From assembly GCA_902702965.1 (NCBI GenBank), contig CACRXP010000410.1:514741-578740 (forward strand): a stretch of 64,000 nt of DNA, given 5' to 3'. Positions 44,940 through 56,943 of the stretch are shown piece by piece. Numbering within the stretch: position 1 is the stretch's first letter; every line of letters begins with the position of its first letter. A model generated the notes under the pieces. That model did not search any database. It saw only the letters and a list, made by a program, of their open reading frames with translations, and had not been told where the DNA came from. Origin of the DNA: Spirometra erinaceieuropaei. Lineage: Eukaryota; Platyhelminthes; Cestoda; Diphyllobothriidea; Diphyllobothriidae. The translations under genes were made by a program, and so were the position numbers.

Positions 44940-45143
44940 TTAATAAAAATATATTCGATAGGTTTTAACCGCTTCTGACAATTTCCAATTGGTCGTTTCA
45001 GTGGGATGGGTAGTCTGAGCAGTTTTCTGGGTCAGTGGGAATAACTGCTGGAGGCTTCTGACAGCTTCCGAAGGGAAAGCAACATTCAAATTACAGCGCG
45101 CTGCGAATGCAGGGGAACCTGGAATGCGTTTAAAGGACAGCAT
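44940..45143 (-). CDS. Candidate N-terminal exon of the mL40 gene, copy 1
   Basis: Open frame MLSFKRIPGSPAFAARCN..., basic and rich in hydroxylated residues like a mitochondrial targeting peptide. It shares SLQQLFPLTQKT with the U3 copy (SLHQLFPLTQKT). It lies just upstream of the mL40 exon on the same strand. I found no clear donor site joining it, so the link is inferred. Confidence 0.35.
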   Translation of the reverse strand: MLSFKRIPGSPAFAARCNLNVAFPSEAVRSLQQLFPLTQKTAQTTHPTETTNWKLSEAVKTYRIYFY

Positions 45144-45149
45144 ACGCGT

Positions 45150-46040
45150 ACTCGCTCTAATAGAAAGGATGAAATCGAAAGCATTAGTGGCTGTGGGAGA
45201 TGTGATGTCAGGTCGGATTTAGGGACCCCTTTGGAGACTCACAAAAACAGTGCCAGTGTTTCTAACAAATGAAGTATTTTGCTTGTCTGTAGAGGTTCGA
45301 TAATCGTTCTGCAGCAGTTTGATATTGCCGTTCCCAACTTTTGATATACCTCCGTTGCTTGTGACAAATTGGCAGTTTCAAATAAACTGAACTGATTAGG
45401 AGTGATGAAGATGGCTCGACGGTGGCTCATCAGTGCCTCGTAATGCACGACGGTCAAAATTTGAGTGTCTGGAGCACTCAGTTCGCCTTCCGTCCACCGA
45501 AAGTCAAGATACTGATGGGCTGAAAAGAGTGGGATAATCAGCCAGCCAAAGCCACACCTACGGTAGCGAGTAGTCGGCGATGTAACCTAATGTTTAGAGC
45601 ATCATTCGAGATGAATCAACCAGAGGAACGGTGATGATACACAACCGAGAGCTCACCCATAGAGGAAGATTGAAAGGACAAGTTCCAAAGCATTAATTAT
45701 TGTGGGAGTCATAATACCACAGATCGGATCCCCTTTGAGACTTATAAAAGGATGGTAGATTGCATTAACTTGGACGACGATAAACCTTCCTTGAATTTGC
45801 TTAGTAGTAAAGTGGCTAAAAAATACTTGCTTCGGTCGCGCCCTCCTGTAGAAGCACACATTCGGATGCCTGAAAGAGCTATAAGTAGTATAATGTTATG
45901 GAAATTTCGACATATGGTGGATATAAATTAACTGCTATTGTTTTGCTATACGTAGGAGTGACGAAGATTGCTACTAATCTACATTATGCAGCAGGAATTG
46001 CAAGAAATTAGTGATGCACTTTTAAGCGCGCACAGGCCGT
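45150..46040. repeat. Unit U2, segment between mL40 exon and tRNA
   Basis: Matches U1 (27150-27990) and U3 (57130-58297); no gene recognised. Small open frames here are not conserved between the units. Confidence 0.6.
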
Positions 46041-46122
46041 GACGCGGTGGCCGAGTGGTTAAGGCGATGGACTGCTAATCCATTGGGGTTTCCCCGCGTG
46101 AGTTCGAATCTCACCTGCGTCG
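46041..46122 (+). tRNA. tRNA-Ser (anticodon GCT)
   Basis: Same 82-nt gene as at 27992 with a better acceptor stem (GACGCGG/CTGCGTC, one G-U). Anticodon GCT, long variable arm, intact A and B boxes, TTTTT terminator directly after. The best candidate for a working gene among the five. Confidence 0.95.
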
Positions 46123-46404
46123 GAATTTTTACACAAATTTTTGATACAAAACAACGTTGTCTTGAGTACTAGTGCTCTCAGTAACAATACGATATCCTCC
46201 TGATGTCAAAATTTCGACATGGGTATGTGCAGCCGATGGCGTATTTTAACGCCATCTTTGATTCCTCTGCCAGTTTATTAACAATCGGACTTGTGCCGAA
46301 TTGGCGTAGTTCGGAATTGGTGACATTTTCCAGATTACATCGCGTGCTAGATTAGTTGAAGATGGTGCGAATACAATGAGTGGAATATGGTTTTCCAAAA
46401 TGCA

Positions 46405-46632
46405 AACTAAGAGTCTAGCCTCACACTCTAACCACACTTTACGATCCCAACAATCCGGGCTAGCCTCCGATGCTAGTCATAGTATAGTGTCCTGGGAACT
46501 TGGTGAAGGAACAGTCTGAACTAAGAGTCTAGCCTCATACTCTAACCACACTTTACGATCCCAACAATCCGGGCTAGCCTCCGATGCTAGTCATAGTATA
46601 GTGTCCTGGGAACTTGGTGAAGGAACAGTCTG
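46405..46632 (+). repeat. 114-bp direct tandem duplication
   Basis: 46405-46518 and 46519-46632 differ at one base only (CACACTC versus CATACTC). U1 has a single copy, so this is a recent local duplication between the tRNA and LINE-C. Confidence 0.95.
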
Positions 46633-46909
46633 GGAATCAATAGGGTCTGAGTATAACAGTCCAGGCTATGCCCCCCCCCTCCTCCTCCATAATTTAACTA
46701 CCAACAAGCCTATCCTTGTTCTAACTCCCCCTGCATTCCAATTTACGACAATTTTATCTCCGCATACTTAAGGTCTCATGCTCAGCATTCACTTGCTTAC
46801 TCCCCGTACTTCAATAACTCTAGACAAGCTGGTGCTCTCTCTTCAAGCATCATTTATCCACAGCTTACATATCCGCTTCCGTTTTTTTTTTCTAAATACC
46901 GTCGACAAT

Positions 46910-47560
46910 AGCCTAGATATTATATTACTGAATGCCAGGTCTGTTATAAACAACATGGCCAAAATCGGAGCCATTGCTCTCGAAATAACGCCTGATATTA
47001 TATGCATAATAGAATGTTGGGCCCATTCTCTAATTCCTGACTTTGTGCTTCTTATAGATAACTCCGATTTTTGCTGTCAAGACCGCACGCCTAGGATCGG
47101 GGGTGGTAGTCTTCTTTATCTTAAATCCTACCTAAAGCACTCTCCCTATTACCTGGATGTCACGCGAAACTTCCGTTTTACGTCTGTTATTCTCTCGCCG
47201 CAAAGAAAGGCAATTAATGGCTGTATCTACAATCCCCCAAACTCTTCAGTCACTGATGATTCACAACTCTGCAAAATCTTTAAATTAATTTCGGAAGCTG
47301 CTTTCGATGTTAAAATAATCACGGGGGATTTTAACCTTCCTGAAATAGACTGGGTTTCCGATATCTGTCAACCTGCATTCCAGCCCTTCCAGGATATTGC
47401 CAATTTTTTTGACTGGTTCCAACTGCTGCGCTTTCCAACAAAAAATAATCACATTTTAGATCTACTCTTTGCCAATGACATTGCCCCTCCATTTGTTGCT
47501 TTAAAAAAAGAACCTCTTTGATAGTGATCAGGTATTAATTCTTTGTTGCTTACCGCCTGC
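46910..47560 (+). pseudogene. LINE-C endonuclease
   Basis: LLNARSVINNMAKIGAI, IICIIECW (Glu kept), GGGSLLYLKSYLK, CIYNPPNSSV, IITGDFNLPEIDWV and HILDLLFAND. The frame ends at 47521 just before the SDH-like end (EPL then DSDQ). Confidence 0.8.
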
Positions 47561-47728
47561 CATTTCAAAAAAACCACCACAGTTCAGACTTACCCAAACT
47601 ACGATTGCGTCGATAACGACTGAATAAATAAACATATTAGATCATTGGATGGTGTGGCTTTCTCTCCCGTAACGATGCAACCATTCTTTGTGATGTCGTC
47701 TCCAATATTTCCAAGGACATCCTAGAGT

Positions 47729-48247
47729 TTGTACCGCGTACATATCTCAAGTCTAATGCTTCAGATTCCTTTGTTCCTCATTTTTTTGCAACAGAGTAAA
47801 AAGTTGAGACAGCAGCTGCGTGACCTATCCACTAGTTCTTTATCCGTTCATCTTAGAATCACAGAGATTTTTGAAATGGCCTCAAGAATGCGCCAAGCGC
47901 GCGACAGTCAAAGAGAATCACTTGCCCCCAGTGACTCGAACCCTCGCAAATCCGTCGCTAACATCTTCCGTCATCGATCCTACTCTAAGTGTGGTCACGA
48001 ACTTCCAATCCAGCTAAATGATAACAAAATCCTTCTAATCGATGACACTGACAAGACGGAGTTGTTTAGTGCATTCTTTGCAAAACACATCAATACTGCG
48101 TCCGAACCAGTCCCCTTCTTTCGTTCACTTTCAGATAGGATACTGAGTACAATCGATGTCTCCTCAGATCTCATTATAAAAACACATAAGCCGCTTGGAA
48201 AACGCACACTGCTTGGAAACGAACAGGATTACAAATTCGATTATTAA
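47729..48247 (+). pseudogene. LINE-C linker between endonuclease and RT
   Basis: Frame with KKLRQQLRDLSTSSLSV and LFSAFFAKHINT, alignable to the LINE-D linker (KLQKQLRDPS, LFNRYFSANY). Frameshifted at both ends. Confidence 0.65.
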
Positions 48248-48900
48248 ACAAACATCTAACCTTCCCATATTGTTTAGTCATTTATTCTTGGTTTATATTT
48301 CAAAGGGATTCTTTCCTGCAACACGGGAGGCTTCAATCCTCATTCCTGTCTTCAAGTATGGATCCCGGTCCGATGTAAATAACTATCGGGGCGTGCACAA
48401 AACACTGTCTCCAGCAAAACTTCTTGAAAGGATTATTTTTAAATAAAATTCTCGACTTCTGTCTAGCCGATCAGCTTCTGAGCTCTAGTCCGTATGGATT
48501 TTTACCTGAACGATACTGCGAAACTTGCCACTTTACATTTCCTAACCCAATCACTTTTCTTCGTAATGAACAGAAGTCAGTGGTAGTTATCTATTTTGAT
48601 CTCAGCAAAGTCTTCGACAAGTAGCCCCATAGACGTCTTTTGGTAAAATTGGAAGCTCTCGGCATCCGACCGCCTCTACTTGACTTCATCAGGTCCTATC
48701 TATCCAATGGATATCAGAAAGCCATGGTCGGTAATAGCTACTCGATACCTCACTCGATTACGAGTGGTGGACGTCTAGGCACTATTCTGGGTCCGCTAAT
48801 CTTCCTTATTTACATCAATGACATCTCGACTAAACTCAGAAATTCTCAAACTTATTTATGCCGATGACCTCAAATGTGTTTACTCATATTCTAAGGACAC
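48195..48900 (+). pseudogene. LINE-C reverse transcriptase
   Basis: The motifs are spread over frames: FKYGSRSDVNNYRGVHKTLS (48340), YFDLSKVFDK followed by a stop (48590-48622), IRPPLLDFIRSYLSNGYQ, GTILGPLIFLIYINDIS, and the catalytic LIYADDLKCVY at about 48852. At least three frame breaks, so it is dead. Confidence 0.8.
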
Positions 48901-48940
48901 TGTTAGTGTTTGCTGAAGCAGATGAGGTTCAATATGGCAG

Positions 48941-49578
48941 ATGGAATTTTCATCATCCAAGTGTAGTTTCATGTCTTTTGGTGCTGCCAACCTTCCCGGT
49001 CTCTTTATTTTTCAGAATAACCAACTTTCAGAAGGCTTCACCATAAAGTGCCTGGGTTTAAGTTATACAAATAAACTTATTTTATCACCTCATACAGAGC
49101 GAATCTCAGCCAAGGCCGCACAGATATGTGGGTTCATATTGTTTGAATTCTCCTTCCAGAAATGAAGCGAAGACCTTATCAAATGTTTGTTCTTCCAGTC
49201 CTCAAACACTGCTGTCCTTTCTTTGATTTAATGGACACCTGTGACCGCTATAAAATAGACAATGTTCCGAGGGTTTTCATCCGGAAACTGTGTTCTCAAG
49301 CTTCGTCCGGTATTTCTTATACTCAGAGATGTCAGCTGGCGAACATTAAGTTTTTGTTGGTCAGAAGACTCGAAGCTGGCCTTTGCTTCCTTTTTCACAC
49401 TTACTCTAGCTCCAATCTTCCGCACATTGACACTCTCATTTCGAGAGATCGGTCTTATGCCACGCGCAACTCCGGCATGGTGATTCCGCCGCCTCTTTGT
49501 ACTACATCTAAGCGCTCCCTCTTTTTTGCTTCCAAATATGCCTTTCTATGGAATAATCTGTCGCCAGAAATTAGGTAA
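48941..49578 (+). pseudogene. LINE-C ORF2 C-terminal part
   Basis: SSKCSFMSFGAANLPG, LGLSYTNKLILSPHTE, then in the next frame VLPVLKHCCPFFDLM, YTQRCQLANIKFLLVRRLEAG and FLWNNLSPEIR. It is the counterpart of LINE-B1 31060-31736. Confidence 0.8.
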
Positions 49579-50379
49579 TCGTTAAGTTATCGGTATTCAA
49601 AAAGAAATTACGTAAACACCTTACACCGGAATGTAGAAAGACACTTTTAACGGTCTCATTCGCGAACACTCAGTTTCTTGAATAAAAGAAGGGTCCTCCT
49701 AGAATTTAGTGACAGATCAAGTGGTAACCCTCAATCATACCATTAGAAACTCCTGTTTTAAATTAGTTGTAAAATCCACTTCTATCACTCCCACCCTCAT
49801 TTCGACCACAAGCAGCCTGCCGACGCTAACGGTGGAAGCCTCAGTATTCACCGTCTACTAGTAGTTTGGTCGTACCTCCCCTCCCCAATTGTCGGCTGAA
49901 TCCGAAGCGAACTTTGACTGATCGCGTCTGGGTTCCTCTCGCGAATGGTCTAATCCGGTGTATAAATTCTGCCCTGAAGATGTCCGTTTGAATCCCTTAT
50001 ACAAAAGCGCATGCAGGTCAGTCCTGCCTGACCCGCGTAATTGACCCCTCAAGGCCGACATTTATTTCTGCCCTGACAATGTCCGTTTAGAATCCGTTAT
50101 ACATTGCTGCGTGCATGCCGGTCCTGCCGCAGGTTTGTCCTTTCGTAAGCGACAGTTTTTTCTCCTTTAAGTTAATCCAATCCTGTTCTATTCTACAGTG
50201 GAGTTTTGTTCACTCCTCGCTCATCATTTTTATTGACGAAGTACTAATTCAGAAACTTTCAATGGCATGTTTTAGAGAATCTGCCTACCCCGTCAAAAAT
50301 TAATTTGTAAATTAATTTTTACTTGCTTTAAAGGGACCCCGATGGAACTTCAATAAAATAATTTTATATATTTAGTGGT

Positions 50380-50830
50380 CTATTACATTAGATCCTTTCG
50401 GAGTCGCCTAGAAATCCTGAAAATAGGGACTGGAGAACGCCTCTCGGATGTCATCGATGCTCTCCCAGGATCCTCGCTTCTACATCTCTCTGACCCATCG
50501 AGGATAGTCCGCAGATTGACCCGTCATAGCCAAAAGACTTTCCCTTAATATCTCTCGTCTGGAATTCGCCCAAATTCCTATTCCTCCGCCACGCATAAAT
50601 ACTCACCAATCCTCCCTTAGGACATCGTCTGCTTACTTAAATTTAGGCTGGTCACTACGATGAGGAGGGATTTGACGCATAAATCAATAAGGTCAGTTGT
50701 AGTTGAGGGTAACAGGCACGAAGTAATGTGAGGCAATGGGGAGAAGTCCAATCGTAAGAAGAGCTAAACACTGTTTTTAGGCGCGTCATCATTCTTATCC
50801 AAGCATGAAGACGGAGACGTTAAGCGGATG

Positions 50831-50832
<2 letters not shown>
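50380..50832 (+). repeat. Unit U3, start (LINE-B flank)
   Basis: Collinear with 41205-41690: same flank, same CCTCCCTTAGGACATCGTCTGC block, ending at the (TA)n run where U2 and U3 diverge. Confidence 0.65.

Positions 50833-50873
<41 letters not shown>
50833..50873 (+). repeat. (TA)n microsatellite
   Basis: 41 bp of alternating A and T at the edge of PLE-4. Confidence 0.97.
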
Positions 50874-50878
<5 letters not shown>

Positions 50879-50879
50879 A

Positions 50880-51740
50880 TATGCGTAAAGACTACAGGTC
50901 CAGATATATTACCGTGTTTGCTTCCCCCGAGGAAGATGAAGAAGAGAAGGCGATTTCATGGACCAGAGTGTATTCAAACTGACGTTTCGGAAACACTCTC
51001 GTTTCCATCATCAGAGTCGGTCGCTGGCGTTTCCTGCTGGCCCTGATTTGCTCAGCCTTGCCGCCTGCCTCGTATTATAACCGTGCCCGGCGCACGCACG
51101 TCGGTTAGCGTGTTTTCCGTTGGCTGATTGTGGCATCTCTGATCCCGGCCGCTGGCGGACTGGCGTGCCTTGTGTCTCCCTCATGCCTGGCGTGGTTGCC
51201 GCTGCGTCGGTATGCTCGTTGGCCTCCCCCTCGTCAGACGGCGGGCTGATCGATTTCCGCTCTTCAGGCATGGTCTTTCCGCCCTCGCGAGTACGACCGT
51301 GAGATAGCGTGCCACGCCGGTCACGTGACTTTCGGTCAGCGCCTTCCCTCTCCGCCAGCGTCGGTAGCCGACCCCGTGTGATTCCTTTCACCCGTGCCAT
51401 TGGCCTTGCCTGGACTGACTCGAGCCTAGCGCGAGGCGCATGGTAGGCGGGATGCAGGTCTATGGCTCGGTTGAGGGTGCCAGTTGAGGACCAATTTTCC
51501 AGCATCAGTCTGGCCATTTTGTCATTGGCTCGAACAACAACCCGCGTTTTCTCGGAAGCGAAATTGTGGTTTCGTTCCAGTGTGTGGCTATACACCAAAG
51601 ACAGCTTATCCTTGCGGTTAATTGCAAGCTGATGCTCATGCAATCTTGTGCCGAGGCGTTTCCCCGTTTCACCAACATACCTTGCATCACAATTGGAAGA
51701 CGGTAAACTATACAAGGGCAGGTAAGGTTAACACGAGGAA
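50880..51740 (-). pseudogene. PLE-4: Penelope-like GIY-YIG endonuclease and 3' end
   Basis: The minus frame 51715-51011 reads YSLPSSNCDARYVGETGKRL, GTRLHEHQLAINRKDKLSLV, YSHTLERNHNF, MLENWSSTGTLNRAIDLHP, then a long hydrophilic tail and stop. The YVGETGKRLGTRLHEHQ core is intact. The RT domain is absent. U2 lacks most of it (a short overlap at 41715-41740 remains), so U2 has either lost it or has the near-empty site. A hammerhead-like fold lies in its 3' region. Confidence 0.82.
50960..51023 (-). ncRNA. Hammerhead-like fold at the 3' end of PLE-4
   Basis: On the minus strand: CTGATGA, one extra T, stem II GGAAAC-GAGAGT-GTTTCC, GAAA, then CGTC where ACGT is self-complementary and C would be the cleavage base (GUC triplet). 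ACT before the core pairs with AGT after it, and GACC pairs with GGTC further out. The extra base beside stem II departs from consensus. Confidence 0.45.
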
Positions 51741-52163
51741 GCAATGTTCCGTCTGGGTGGGGAGGCGATGCCAACATGCCAGCGTAATGACCGGTGGGAA
51801 ATGCAGTGTTGGGGGCGGCTGCGGGAGAGGGCCGTGGAAGGTGTCGACATAGAGCTTGAATGGTTGGACAATACGACGAAAGGTGTGGCGAGGTAGTCTG
51901 TGGATATGCGAGGGGAGGGTACCGGCTATTTTCACTGACCCGCGGTTACATCATCTTCACTCGGGATCCGCGTCTGACTTTCGCTTCATTCAAGTGGCCC
52001 AACTCAATAATTAGGGCGGTAAACGCGCACGCCCGATATAATTGCGTGTGTGCAATATGTTGTCTCCCTGCCATCCCCAGCCCCGCCGAACCCCCCTAAA
52101 ACCCCGCGGGGCTTCAGGTGGCCCCCAAAGCGGGCCACGCGGTAAATGCGCTGGACAAGCACT
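51741..52163. repeat. Unit U3, segment matching 41740-42189
   Basis: Collinear with U2 (shared GGTGGGAAATGCA.TG.TGGGGGC block, then the CCCCGCCGAACCCCC patch). No gene supported. Confidence 0.6.
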
Positions 52164-52593
52164 GGGGTCACATTGGATTCTGACAGACGTCATATAAAAT
52201 GCACACCTATAACAGATGCCGGCAAGGATCTAGGGAAGATCTCCAAGTGTTTACGGCGCACGAAGGACGAGTACTATACGGGTTTAAGTAGGTCGTGTTT
52301 TAATCGATACTCGCCCAAACATGGTCGTACATCGTAGATTTGCACACTCGTTTGGGATGCTGTCATCTGACTTTCCATTGTATAAACCACCATGGCCTTA
52401 GCTCAGAGAGTTGAAAACGGCCGTCGTGCTTTACTTCTTTTTTGCGGATCATTTCCTTCGTTTTAGCATTGCCTACCATTGGCTGTGTTACGGAACGTAG
52501 GGCAGCATCGTGTGAATCGGGTCGCTTATCGAAGACTCCTTCACATACGACCGGGAAGCTATCATCTGACTTCTCGTTACATAACCAACCATG
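52164..52593 (+). repeat. High-identity island shared with 42190-42607
   Basis: Partner of the U2 island. Ends at CATGACATCA, after which U2 and U3 diverge. Confidence 0.7.
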
Positions 52594-53965
52594 ACATCAG
52601 CTCAGAGAGTGGAGAGGCGACCGCGGTGCCTTACTGATCTTCAACTTAGCATAACCTACCATCGGCAGCGCTGTGATAATTCAGTCAGCATCCTGTCGAA
52701 TGGGTCGCTCATCGGTGCTGTGGTTGATTTTGAGCAATTCTTTTGGCTTCCGCCGGGGATAACCTATATTATTTGGAAAAAGATTGGGTATTGCGAAGAC
52801 ACGACACTGGCAGATAATGCCTCCGGATCTTCATTTACTCGGAATTAACTACCAAAATATTTCCAAGTCTACCGCATTCAAAAAACTAATACCACCCAGA
52901 CGAAGTGACGCAGATCACTGATAACTTACGTCCGTGGGCATCCAATCTGAAGACCGAGTTGGTCTGATATCGTCGGTATAGCGCTCATGAAAATCGCAAA
53001 ACCGTTTATAAAATTTGATTGCGATGGGCTCCCTCACCTATCTTCGTTCATTCGCACTGGTTGGATTTGCCTTGGTTACCTGTTACGATGCATACTACTG
53101 ATTAGCGGTCGACTTAAGGCGGCTGTGGCCACTTGGTGATACTTGGGGGCCTTCACTAGATCCTTTCCCAGAACCAAACACTAAGGGGGCAGTGGCAGGG
53201 CCAGTCGCCGGCTTGCATCGCACCAACTAGGATCCTCACTGTCACCCCATTCCCCTTGTTGGTTGAAATCCTGGTCAAGTGTTTGTTGTGGACCAGGGGA
53301 TGTGGTGGTTTGCCTTAATGCGAGTCCGGCCATGTCAGCCACCTCCTCTCTCCCTCTATTCTGTCGCCGATCTTGACTACGTCTTGGCGCGGGCCCCGTG
53401 CGCGGGAGGAGAGGGTGCAGCAGATTCTGCGAAAGTCTACTATCACAAAAAAACAAAGTCACGCGCGAGTCGCCGTGTCTGTTCTCACCCAGCTGTGGGG
53501 CACATGATGGATATCTTGGATCACGACGGTCGAACTGTCGTGTGCTCTCCAGCACTCCGTTATGGTTTTGTCCTAAACCCCTGTCGGTCTTCTTGATCCT
53601 CTATTTTAATGTTTAACATGTCTAGACACGAATGTGGATGAACTTTCAGAAGGCATCTGGCCTCCTCGTAGCCAGTCACGAACGTCCTCACACGGACAGT
53701 CCTGACTTGGGGTCGTCATGCTACTACTCGGCCAACTTAGATTCCAGCGACAATGGAAGCACGAGTCCGTCAACTGCGTCCGAAAACAGTTTATTGTGCG
53801 CAGGAAACCCTACGCCATATGAAACAAAAGTGGGCGTGTAGATATCTACACGTAGAAGGTCGCGTTCACCAGGTGACTGAAGACATCTTTGGACGTGCCC
53901 AGGAGACGGTGCAATAAGTCCGATTGGTAATATCATAAGTCATATTAAGAATGCAGGGGCATATT
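52594..53965. other. U3-specific insertion of about 1.37 kb
   Basis: U2 lacks this stretch: it passes from its own diverged repeat copy to the counterpart of 53970. I recognise no gene, motif or terminal repeats in it. Open frames at 53181-53616 overlap on both strands and have no known features. Confidence 0.45.
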
Positions 53966-55180
53966 TCGGCAAATACGTACATACGGCAGGCTAGAACAGC
54001 GTGCCAAACATGTCGGCCTGGTTTTGCGATAATAATGAGAACCCTCCCCGCAACTGAACAAGCAAAGGAAATTATACATGGGCGGGGAAGTTGCGCCCTT
54101 TCAACTTCACCATAGTTGCTGGTGAAGTTGGCCGTTTTTGCCCGAATCTGTCGGATTTCTTACGGGGACGGAAGCGGTACTGTTCTACGATGCCGGCATT
54201 GTGTTGTCGTGTAACTTCCTTTTTTCAACTTTTCACGATAATGCACACTCAAAAAGTAGGATCAAGACAGACAGACGCTATTTTGGGGGAGGGGCGGGCG
54301 CATAGTGTACCCGCGACCACCACACACTTGACAAGACGGTCAGAGTCAACACCTACGCAAGTCCTTGGATGGATGCGTTAGGTCTGACCAGGATTCCACG
54401 ATATGTCCTGGCAACCGGGATCTGCGCCTGATGTAGCCTGGTGGTAAGACGCGACAACTCGACAGGAACTCTCGCGAATCAGGTCAGCAATCCATACGTA
54501 CAACAGGTTTGGGATAATTTGAAGAGGCAAACATGGTGATGGAGTTTCATCGACAATGAGGCTGGGGTCACCGGTTTTCATTAGCCAGTTATACCTCGAT
54601 CCCGGGCAATCAAGACCTAAGACTTGCATGCGGGTCCGGCTGGTCATTACGCTCGGTGTTCTGTCAATTGAATCCGATGTGGAGGGGGGGGGAGAGTCTA
54701 TCATACCATGCGAGTGTGGCTTACCGACCTGCCTTAAATCCAGGGCGAAACGAAGATCTCCAGCTTTAAGCAAAATTTCAATTAACGACGGATAAGCAGT
54801 AATCGGAAGGTACTATCGACACTAGGGAGTCCAGACCGGACTAATCATCCACAGTTCCTTGTAGTCGCCAACCAGCCGGATTGGGAAGGTCTACCACCTG
54901 CACTAGTTTGGCAGTTGAGCCAAAACTCACGCTCAGTCAACAGCAAAGTTTAAAACGACTTTCCAAAATCAGATCGCTCTCTCAGGCGGGTCTACTGAAC
55001 AAGGGCCTTACACACGCAGTCCAAACATGTTGACGAACAGTGTCCCAAGGTGTCCGTTTGAATCTATTTTGTCATGTAAATATCACTCTGACCACGCCGC
55101 TGCCGTACAGAAATACAGAATAAAGGACCAAGATATTCAGTTCTAATCAATTGTTGGCGGATCGTGCAAACGAGGAGATT
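53966..55180. repeat. Unit U3, segment matching 42810-44095
   Basis: Collinear with U2. Includes a G run near 54684 and an 11-bp perfect hairpin (CAACTTCACCA, 7-nt loop, TGGTGAAGTTG) at 54102-54130 that is not kept in U2. No gene supported. Confidence 0.6.
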
Positions 55181-55313
55181 GTTCTGTAAAATAAAGGCGA
55201 AACATCGAGTTCTTGGTGTATGCATAAGTGAAGAAAAAGAGCCGAGCACAGGTACACTGTGTTTATTGTCCTGAGCTTTCAGACTCGTGCAAGAGTCCAT
55301 CTTCATAGGTATT

Positions 55314-55545
<232 letters not shown>

Positions 55546-56006
55546 CAAGCGACAGTCATATGGCGTGCAGGCCAATCATCGGCCGACTGCGCAAGACTCG
55601 AGCTGACTACGCAGGCTCTGTACGCCGGCACCAGATCGATAAATCGATTGACTGAGTTCTCATCCGAGGCCCAGGCTTCAATAAATTCTCGGCCTGTTTT
55701 GTTTCCGGCGTGTGCGATTATTTTGGTGGCTGCGAAGTAAAACTCGTGACCCATTTCGAAGGTGTGAGCTGCCACGAAATAGGTCACGAGTTTGACGTCG
55801 CAGCCACCACAATAATCGCCCGCGCCGGAAACAAAACAGGTCGAGAATTGATTGAAGCCTGGGCCTGGGATTAGAACTCTGTCAATCGAATCATCGATCT
55901 GGCGCCGGCGTACAGAGCCCCACGTAGTCACTTCCAGTCTTGCGCCGTCGGTCGATGATTGTGCCTACACGCTTCATAGCTGCCGCTTATTCCGTTTCTG
56001 CCACTA

Positions 56007-56045
56007 CCTCTGACGATGGACTCATGTAAGTCTGAAAGCTAAGGA
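56007..56045 (+). ncRNA. Hammerhead-like fold at the 3' end of PLE-5, right arm
   Basis: CCT, core CTGACGA, then GACT-loop-AGTC as stem II, GAAA (56034-56037), self-complementary AGCT, then AAGG pairing with CCT. As in PLE-4 there is extra sequence beside stem II. Degenerate but same layout. Confidence 0.3.
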
Positions 56046-56306
56046 CAATAAACGAGGTATTCCGGTGCTTGATCCCTCTTCTTCTTCACTTATGTTCTGA
56101 AAAAGGTTTATCCCCGAGAACCGTCTTACGGCATTTTCAGAGAGCGATCTCGTGATAAAATTCTGAACAAAGAAGAGACCAAATAGGCTTTTTTTGCTAA
56201 AAACCAAGGATATAAACGAGGCGATGAAGCAGGAGGTAACTGAACAAATGATAGTTCAGCTAGTGGGTCTTATGCATAGAGGTGTTCACAAATTGGACGA
56301 ACTCAA

Positions 56307-56736
56307 CTAGCCCTCCGAGTCCACAGCTTTTCGAACGCTACTGCCCTTGATCAAGACGAATTTGCTCTTCTTGGCGTCCACAATGAACTTGCGGTCAAGT
56401 TGAAATTCATAGTCGAAGGTGTGCGTTGTGTCCACACGCTCACCGTCCGGTGCTTCATAGAGGTCTGTCGGTAGGGGCGGAGTGGCATAAGGACCCGCAA
56501 AGCGGATTGGCAGATCACTGTTCGAGCCTAAACAGGGTTGAATGGCTGCCAGGTAAAGGCGGGGCGAAGTGTCGGATAGGAGGCGCAGGGCTCGCTTCTG
56601 GGCTGCCTGCACTGAGGCAAGTTTGGCTCGCTCTTGTCGCACCAGGGACCACTGATAGCGCGTCCAGTCCTTCATGAGGGTTGCTCGGCCGTCTGCCTCT
56701 GCGTCGGATAATTCAACCGAAGGTCGTCGACGTTCA
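56307..56736 (-). CDS. MRPL40: Mitochondrial ribosomal protein mL40, last exon, copy 2
   Basis: Paralogue of 44313-44736: ERRRPSVELSDAEADGRATL, MKDWTRYQWSLVRQERAKLA, LLSDTSPRLYLAAIQP, GPYATPPLPTDLYEAPDGE, with two extra residues at the C-terminus (6 bp, in frame). Acceptor CCCACTAG at 56737-56738; the intron to the previous candidate exon is 90 bp, with donor CTA followed by GTGAGT at 56826. The previous exon would end IFPDCA and give a Tyr split across the junction. Both copies keep the frame, so at least one is probably expressed. Confidence 0.72.
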
Positions 56737-56943
56737 CTAGTGGGAGGAGAGAGAGAGATAGTGGTGAAGGGTGCGTAACTGAAGACCAGAATAACCTGTT
56801 GCGCGATAGATAAAATGTTCACTCACTAGGCACAGTCGGGGAATATTCTGTCTCCCGACTGTCACTTGAATCCAGTCATTTGTGAAGAGTCATGCAGCAG
56901 TGTTGTTATGATCTCAAGTCTGCCGTCTAGGCATCTGCGTGTT

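Larger units (their letters stand above)
46665..50370 (+). mobile_element. LINE-C: LINE-B family copy with RT retained
   Basis: Same family as LINE-B1, starting in the region after the CTC tract and running through endonuclease, linker, RT, C-terminus and the 3' UTR with the GGGACCCC hairpin. Many frameshifts. It shows the sequence that LINE-B1 lost. Confidence 0.82.

Noticed and set aside
46405..46632. CRISPR-like direct repeat
   Set aside because: Only two adjacent copies without spacers, in eukaryotic sequence; a simple tandem duplication.
53181..53616. Three overlapping frames up to 124 residues
   Set aside because: Low-complexity composition, both strands, no family features; part of an unexplained insertion.
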